Source: CAYXGZ01 sp964464755 (GTDB lineage Bacteria > Planctomycetota > MHYJ01 > JACPRB01). Taken from it: 64,000 nt of DNA. Shown here piece by piece: positions 63,820 to 64,000 of the stretch. The position numbers and the translations under genes were made by a program. Location: positions 62,001 to 126,000 of the forward strand of contig CAYXGZ010000002.1 of NCBI GenBank assembly GCA_964464755.1, in the 5' to 3' direction. Below the pieces are notes generated by a model. The model made no database searches. It was not told the DNA's origin and saw only the letters and a list, made by a program, of their open reading frames with translations. Numbering within the stretch: the stretch's first letter is position 1; the number at the start of each line of letters is the position of its first letter.

Positions 63820-64000
63820 GTGCCGAGCCTCCGGATCCGCGACGCGAACGATGCTCCCCTGCGGCCCCGGCGGGACTACGTCCTCTACTGGATGACCGCG
63901 GCCCGACGGCCGGGCTGGAACTTCGCGCTCGACCGCGCCGTCGCCCGGGCCCGGGAGCTCGGCCGTCCGCTCGTGATCTTCGAGGCGCTCCGCGCGGGCT
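63820..64000 (+). CDS. Deoxyribodipyrimidine photolyase (5' end only)
   Basis: The last 181 bases open a new gene from GTG 63820. The visible 60 residues read VPSLRIRDAND, then DYVLYWMTAARRPGWNFALDRAVARARELGRPLVIFEAL. The YWMxAxRRxxWNxAL opening followed by LGxPLVxxEAL is the start of the N-terminal photolyase domain of the class II-like group, which repairs pyrimidine dimers with light and FADH-. The catalytic FAD domain lies beyond the window. The start is supported by a TAGGTT box 6 nt upstream. Confidence 0.75.
   Translation, partial: MPSLRIRDANDAPLRPRRDYVLYWMTAARRPGWNFALDRAVARARELGRPLVIFEALRAG

Noticed and set aside
1..64000. Reassignment of UGA to a sense codon genome-wide
   Set aside because: Many genes end in TGA with tight ATGA/GTGA overlaps with the next start, so UGA works as a normal stop outside the five recoded genes.
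1..64000. CRISPR arrays, insertion sequences, prophage, tRNA or rRNA genes
   Set aside because: I scanned for regular direct repeats, transposase motifs and tRNA-like folds and saw none; a dedicated search could still find a divergent one.

Overview
The window is a GC-rich (roughly 70% G+C), gene-dense chromosomal segment from a free-living bacterium. The gene content suggests a Planctomycetota-type organism. It has many secreted proteins with HEAT repeats or squalene-cyclase-like alpha/alpha repeats, several Ser/Thr kinase-like proteins, an ECF sigma factor with a zinc-finger anti-sigma partner, a Ycf46/Ycf35/DUF2997 module, and few recognisable operators. This assignment rests on gene content alone. 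I see no tRNA, rRNA, CRISPR array, insertion sequence or prophage.

Layout. 1-11.4 kb: RNase D (partial), a secreted alpha-toroid protein, a PknB-type kinase with TolB-like and TPR domains, a Cys-rich secreted protein, a cytochrome-like protein with two in-frame UGA codons, a dual-specificity phosphatase, a rhodanese, EF-G, a RING-type membrane protein and a PlsC-like acyltransferase. 11.4-17.6 kb: ECF sigma plus an anti-sigma/DUF4349 fusion, an unknown protein, KtrB/KtrA potassium uptake and LspA. 17.6-25.7 kb: a degenerate membrane kinase, an unknown membrane protein, and a tight seven-gene operon running radical SAM - ycf46 - ycf35 - DUF2997 - zinc-ribbon membrane protein - TPR - pilT. 26-32.7 kb: secreted proteins, an alpha/beta hydrolase, pyrophosphatase and a second PlsC-like protein. 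32.7-44.2 kb: a fused FAD-monooxygenase/OYE enzyme, a beta-CASP nuclease, acetyl-CoA synthetase, an SPL-like radical SAM protein, an esterase, a membrane-anchored unknown, an ADP-ribosylglycohydrolase and an MFS transporter. 44.2-54.7 kb: four selenocysteine-type thioredoxin-like genes, an Lhr-type helicase and two STN/HEAT secreted paralogues. 54.8-62.6 kb: a five-gene operon of HEAT/TPR proteins, three with basic N-terminal tails. 62.7-64 kb: a small membrane protein, a DinB-family protein and the start of a photolyase.

The most striking signal is selenocysteine. Five genes (5060-5857, 44180-44692, 44689-45570, 45648-46739, 53878-54720) each read through one or two in-frame TGA codons, six in all, with the protein domain continuing in the same frame. 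Three of the four thioredoxin-like proteins place Cys just before the UGA (a Cys-Sec pair). Each UGA is followed within 18-26 nt by a small hairpin with G in its loop, as expected of bacterial SECIS elements. TGA is also an ordinary stop in this genome, so the code is not reassigned. Conventional annotation would break these genes into fragments.

A second genome-level signal is a TANNNT -10 box only 6-10 nt upstream of many ATG/GTG starts, with no Shine-Dalgarno site. This implies widespread leaderless transcription and helps fix several GTG starts. Other genes have clear GGAGG sites.
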